Of a stretch of 64,000 bases of DNA, positions 61,727-64,000 are shown piece after piece; position 1 is the first letter of the stretch, and each line of letters opens with the position of its first letter. The position numbers were made by a program, and so were the translations under genes. Origin of the DNA: Candidatus Obscuribacter phosphatis (lineage in GTDB: Bacteria > Cyanobacteriota > Vampirovibrionia > Obscuribacterales > Obscuribacteraceae); the NCBI GenBank assembly GCA_001899315.1, contig MOYA01000003.1:210369-274368 (forward strand), written 5' to 3'. The notes below the pieces were generated by a model. It ran no database searches. It was given only the letters and a program-made list of their open reading frames with translations, and was not told the origin of the DNA.

Positions 61727-62384
61727 AAAAATTTTGCAGCCTTTGCCCAGGGTTCTATTACTATCTTTTAACTTAAGCCTTTTGTGCGGCTGCGCCGACA
61801 TCATAGATCCTGGCTCGTCTGAAAAAGCCTTTGAGATGCCCCTTGCCACGGTCAACCTGGTCTGCAAAGAACCCACCCTCAAAAAGGCGCGTCTCTCTTT
61901 CTTTAAGGACACCGCGGCAACGGCGACAAGCGGCGGTAAGAGCCAATACTTAAGCCGAGAAAGGACACCAGCCGGCGGACAATATATCGTGCAATTCAAA
62001 GAAGGCGATTGTTTTCGTATAGACGTGCTCTATGGCAGCCCTATACCCAAGGAAGCAGCACTGAAGCTGGCCCGGACTCTTTTGCCGCCCGACGCACCGC
62101 CGCAATCGCGGGTAGACGAAGGCAAACAGACAGAGCAAGGAAAGCAACCGAAAGAAGTCTATTATTTCGGCAATGACTTTGCCGTCGAGCTTTCATTCAA
62201 AGACGACAAAGACCATTCAGCCAACCAAGTGAGCGAAATAGCAGCAGTCAATCTTGAGCTTTTAGGCAATATCAGCTCTGATCAGATAGCAGCTAAAGAA
62301 GTGCAGGCTCTATTAGACAAAGAAAAAGAAGAGAAAGAGAAAGAAGAAAAGGCCAAAGCTAGCCGGACCAAATCAGATCAATAA
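61713..62384 (+). CDS. Lipoprotein, unknown function
   Basis: 223 residues from ATG 61713, chosen because it gives a lipoprotein signal (RVLLLSFNLSLLCGC with lipobox LLCGC) and overlaps the upstream gene by 14 bp, suggesting coupled translation. The mature part has LATVNLVCKEPTLKKARLSF, QYIVQFKEGDCFRIDVLYGS, EVYYFGNDFAVELSF and a highly charged KEKEEKEKEEKAKA tail. No known motif. It belongs to the plus-strand surface-glycan operon. Confidence 0.7.
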   Translation: MLGTKKILQPLPRVLLLSFNLSLLCGCADIIDPGSSEKAFEMPLATVNLVCKEPTLKKARLSFFKDTAATATSGGKSQYLSRERTPAGGQYIVQFKEGDCFRIDVLYGSPIPKEAALKLARTLLPPDAPPQSRVDEGKQTEQGKQPKEVYYFGNDFAVELSFKDDKDHSANQVSEIAAVNLELLGNISSDQIAAKEVQALLDKEKEEKEKEEKAKASRTKSDQ

Positions 62385-62459
62385 GGCGGAGCAATTATTA
62401 CTGTCTCATGAGGCAGAAGACCGCCTGTGCTACCATCTTGGCATCATTCGTATGGATGT

Positions 62460-63398
62460 ATGGAAAATTTCACCCCAAACTCTGCAGAAGACGAAGCAAT
62501 GGCGACCGGGCTCGAAGAAAAAGCCAAAATAAAGACTCTGGCTATTAATCAAAACGACCATAGGCAAAATGCCAACAAGGCTCATGCGGCCGGTGTAAAT
62601 ATGGAAGTCGGCGGTCTCGCCGGTCTTTGGTGCAACCGTCACATATTAAGAATGATGGTGCAAAGAGACAGCCTGGGTAAATACAAAGGCTCCTTGTTGG
62701 GCATGCTCTGGCCCTTGATCAATCCTCTCGGGCATTTGCTTCTATATACTTTTCTTTTCTGCTTAGTATTGAATGTCAAATTCAATGAAACCGGCGGTGT
62801 CGGCAATTTCGCCCTCTATCTCATGACCGGCTTATTGCCTTGGGGTGCCTTTTCCGAAGCGCTTTCGCGCTCTTCCACAATCGTGCTTGAGTATCCTAAC
62901 TTTGTCAAAAGAGTGGTTTTTCCTCTGCCGATACTACCCCTGGTTACAGTTCTTTCGCCTTTGGTCACCGAAACCATGGCCTTCACCATGCTCATCGCCG
63001 CAGTGGTGGTCACGACTCAAAAACTACACGCCACCGTTGCCTATTTGCCCCTCATTGCCTTCTCTCAGCTTTTGCTGACCGCCGGTATAACTTGGGTGCT
63101 GGCCAGCTTAGGCGTTTATATTCGCGATATCAAACATATGATGGCTCTCGCCCTTGCCGCCTGGATGTACGCAACCCCGATTGTTTACCCGGCTTCTAGA
63201 CTACCGAGCCAGTTTCAGTTCCTCTTGTGGATCAACCCCATGGCCGGCATCATCACCGACTACAGACGTGTGGTTTTAGAAGGACTGCCGCCCGATTGGT
63301 CGCACTACGCCTGCTATACAACCCTGGGTGTAATTGTCTTTTATCTTGGCTTCAAGTTTTTCGACAAGACTAAAAAGAGTTTTGCAGACGTCATGTAG
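62460..63398 (+). CDS. ABC-2 type polysaccharide/lipid exporter permease
   Basis: 312 residues from ATG 62460 (TTG 62427 is also in frame). After about 55 hydrophilic residues comes the family signature LRMMVQRDSLGKYKGSLLGM LWPLINPL-type region, then six membrane spans: LLLYTFLFCLVLNV, FALYLMTGLLPWGAFSEAL, FPLPILPLVTVLSPLVTETM, LLLTAGITWVLASLGVYIRD, MYATPIVYPAS with WINPMAGIITDYRRVVLEG, and a last span near the C-terminus. The architecture matches KpsM/TagG/Wzm exporters of O-antigen, teichoic acid or capsule. The ATPase partner is not in the window. Confidence 0.9.
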   Translation: MENFTPNSAEDEAMATGLEEKAKIKTLAINQNDHRQNANKAHAAGVNMEVGGLAGLWCNRHILRMMVQRDSLGKYKGSLLGMLWPLINPLGHLLLYTFLFCLVLNVKFNETGGVGNFALYLMTGLLPWGAFSEALSRSSTIVLEYPNFVKRVVFPLPILPLVTVLSPLVTETMAFTMLIAAVVVTTQKLHATVAYLPLIAFSQLLLTAGITWVLASLGVYIRDIKHMMALALAAWMYATPIVYPASRLPSQFQFLLWINPMAGIITDYRRVVLEGLPPDWSHYACYTTLGVIVFYLGFKFFDKTKKSFADVM

Positions 63399-63487
63399 TA
63401 TCATCTCAAAGCCTCGCTCGGTAAAAAGGCGAGATGCGCAAAGCAAGCTATACTCAAGATATACAGCAATGTGGAGAACACACTTAA

Positions 63488-64000
63488 ATGTCTCAGCTGG
63501 GCAGCAATAAAACCAATAAGAAACTCTTCGGCGCCTATGATATTCGCGGCATATACGGAGAGGGATTGGATGAAGCCTTTGCCGCCAAGGTAGGTAAAGC
63601 CTACGGCAGCTATCTAAAGAACGCCGGCGGAGGCAAAGTGCTGGTCGGACACGACGCCAGAACATCTTCGCCATCTCTGCATCAGTCATTTATAGAAGGC
63701 ATTTTGGCCAGCGGCAATGACGTTGTTGATATTGGCCTAGCCTCTACGCCGATGGCTGTCTGGTACGCCGCTTCGATGGGTTTTGACGGCGGCGCCGTGG
63801 TCACAGCTTCGCACCTGGGCAAAGCCCATAACGGTCTCAAACTATATGCCGCCAAGGCTAAACCTCTGGGCGCCAACAACGGTTTGGGCGAAATCAAAAG
63901 AGCCGTCGAAGGCGGTGAATTGACCGAAAACAAAGAAGGCGGCAGAGTAATCAAAGAAGAGATCGTCGCCACTTATATTCGCTGCATGCTCGAGCATCTA
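63488..64000 (+). CDS. Phosphomannomutase/phosphoglucomutase, cut by window edge
   Basis: 171 residues are visible from ATG 63488. The N-terminal motif is LFGAYDIRGIYGEGLDEAFA, followed by VLVGHDARTSSPSLHQSFIE and IGLASTPMAVWYAA. The phospho-serine loop is VVTASHLGKAHNGLKLY; most bacterial enzymes have TASHNP, whereas TASHL is found in a cyanobacterial/plastid group. It interconverts hexose 1- and 6-phosphates for sugar-nucleotide supply, matching the exporter before it. 90 nt separate it from the permease gene. Confidence 0.9.
   Translation, partial: MSQLGSNKTNKKLFGAYDIRGIYGEGLDEAFAAKVGKAYGSYLKNAGGGKVLVGHDARTSSPSLHQSFIEGILASGNDVVDIGLASTPMAVWYAASMGFDGGAVVTASHLGKAHNGLKLYAAKAKPLGANNGLGEIKRAVEGGELTENKEGGRVIKEEIVATYIRCMLEHL

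Overview
The window looks like a chromosomal segment from a non-photosynthetic relative of Cyanobacteria (Vampirovibrionia/Melainabacteria, possibly Obscuribacterales). This is an inference. It rests on a cyanobacterial-type tRNA-Glu(UUC), a thioredoxin-reductase-like ferredoxin-NADP reductase, a phosphohexomutase with a SHL-type active-site loop, a class II (B12) ribonucleotide reductase, many TPR proteins, and a style of long soluble proteins with disordered repeat-rich N-termini. Lipoproteins and surface-polysaccharide genes fit a diderm cell.

Region 1 (1 to about 10.4 kb) is an accessory island. It holds the end of a RES-domain toxin gene, a polymorphic-toxin-like gene with a probable HNH-type nuclease tip and a likely immunity gene 3 nt downstream, and imperfect 34-bp direct repeats on either side of that pair. 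After these come insertion-sequence remains (IS630-like, IS6 and IS3 fragments), one complete IS3-family element with a clear A_AAA_AAA frameshift site, an unlisted 59-aa membrane ORF, secreted or lipoprotein orphans and a Sel1-repeat gene behind operator-like repeats.

Region 2 (10.4 to 23.5 kb) holds an alpha/beta hydrolase with nine 8-residue repeats, a membrane serine/threonine kinase with TPRs, a protein of four MshEN-like domains without an ATPase, tRNA-Glu with its terminator, a YhcC-type radical SAM gene overlapping a ROK kinase tail to tail, a NAGPA-type phosphodiester glycosidase and glyQ.

Region 3 (23.6 to 36 kb) holds a MoxR/DUF58/transglutaminase operon, an AAA ATPase closed by a strong terminator, a ComEC-type channel, a large unrecognised protein and a TPR protein.

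Region 4 (36 to 50.6 kb) is mostly housekeeping: dcd and class II ribonucleotide reductase (dNTP supply), a NarL-type regulator, ferredoxin-NADP reductase, aldo/keto reductase, a His-rich membrane protein, hutI, a Cas4/RecB-like nuclease, xseA-xseB, and a TPR-AAA+ gene followed by a TPR membrane protein.

Region 5 (50.6 to 64 kb) holds a repeat-rich protein with a C39-like peptidase tip, rplI, a GNAT, rlmD and an SbcD/Mre11-like nuclease. It ends in a surface-glycan block: MBOAT acyltransferase plus SGNH protein on one strand, and divergently a second SGNH-like membrane protein, a lipoprotein, an ABC-2 polysaccharide exporter permease and a phosphohexomutase that runs off the end. Together these suggest acetylation and export of a surface polysaccharide.
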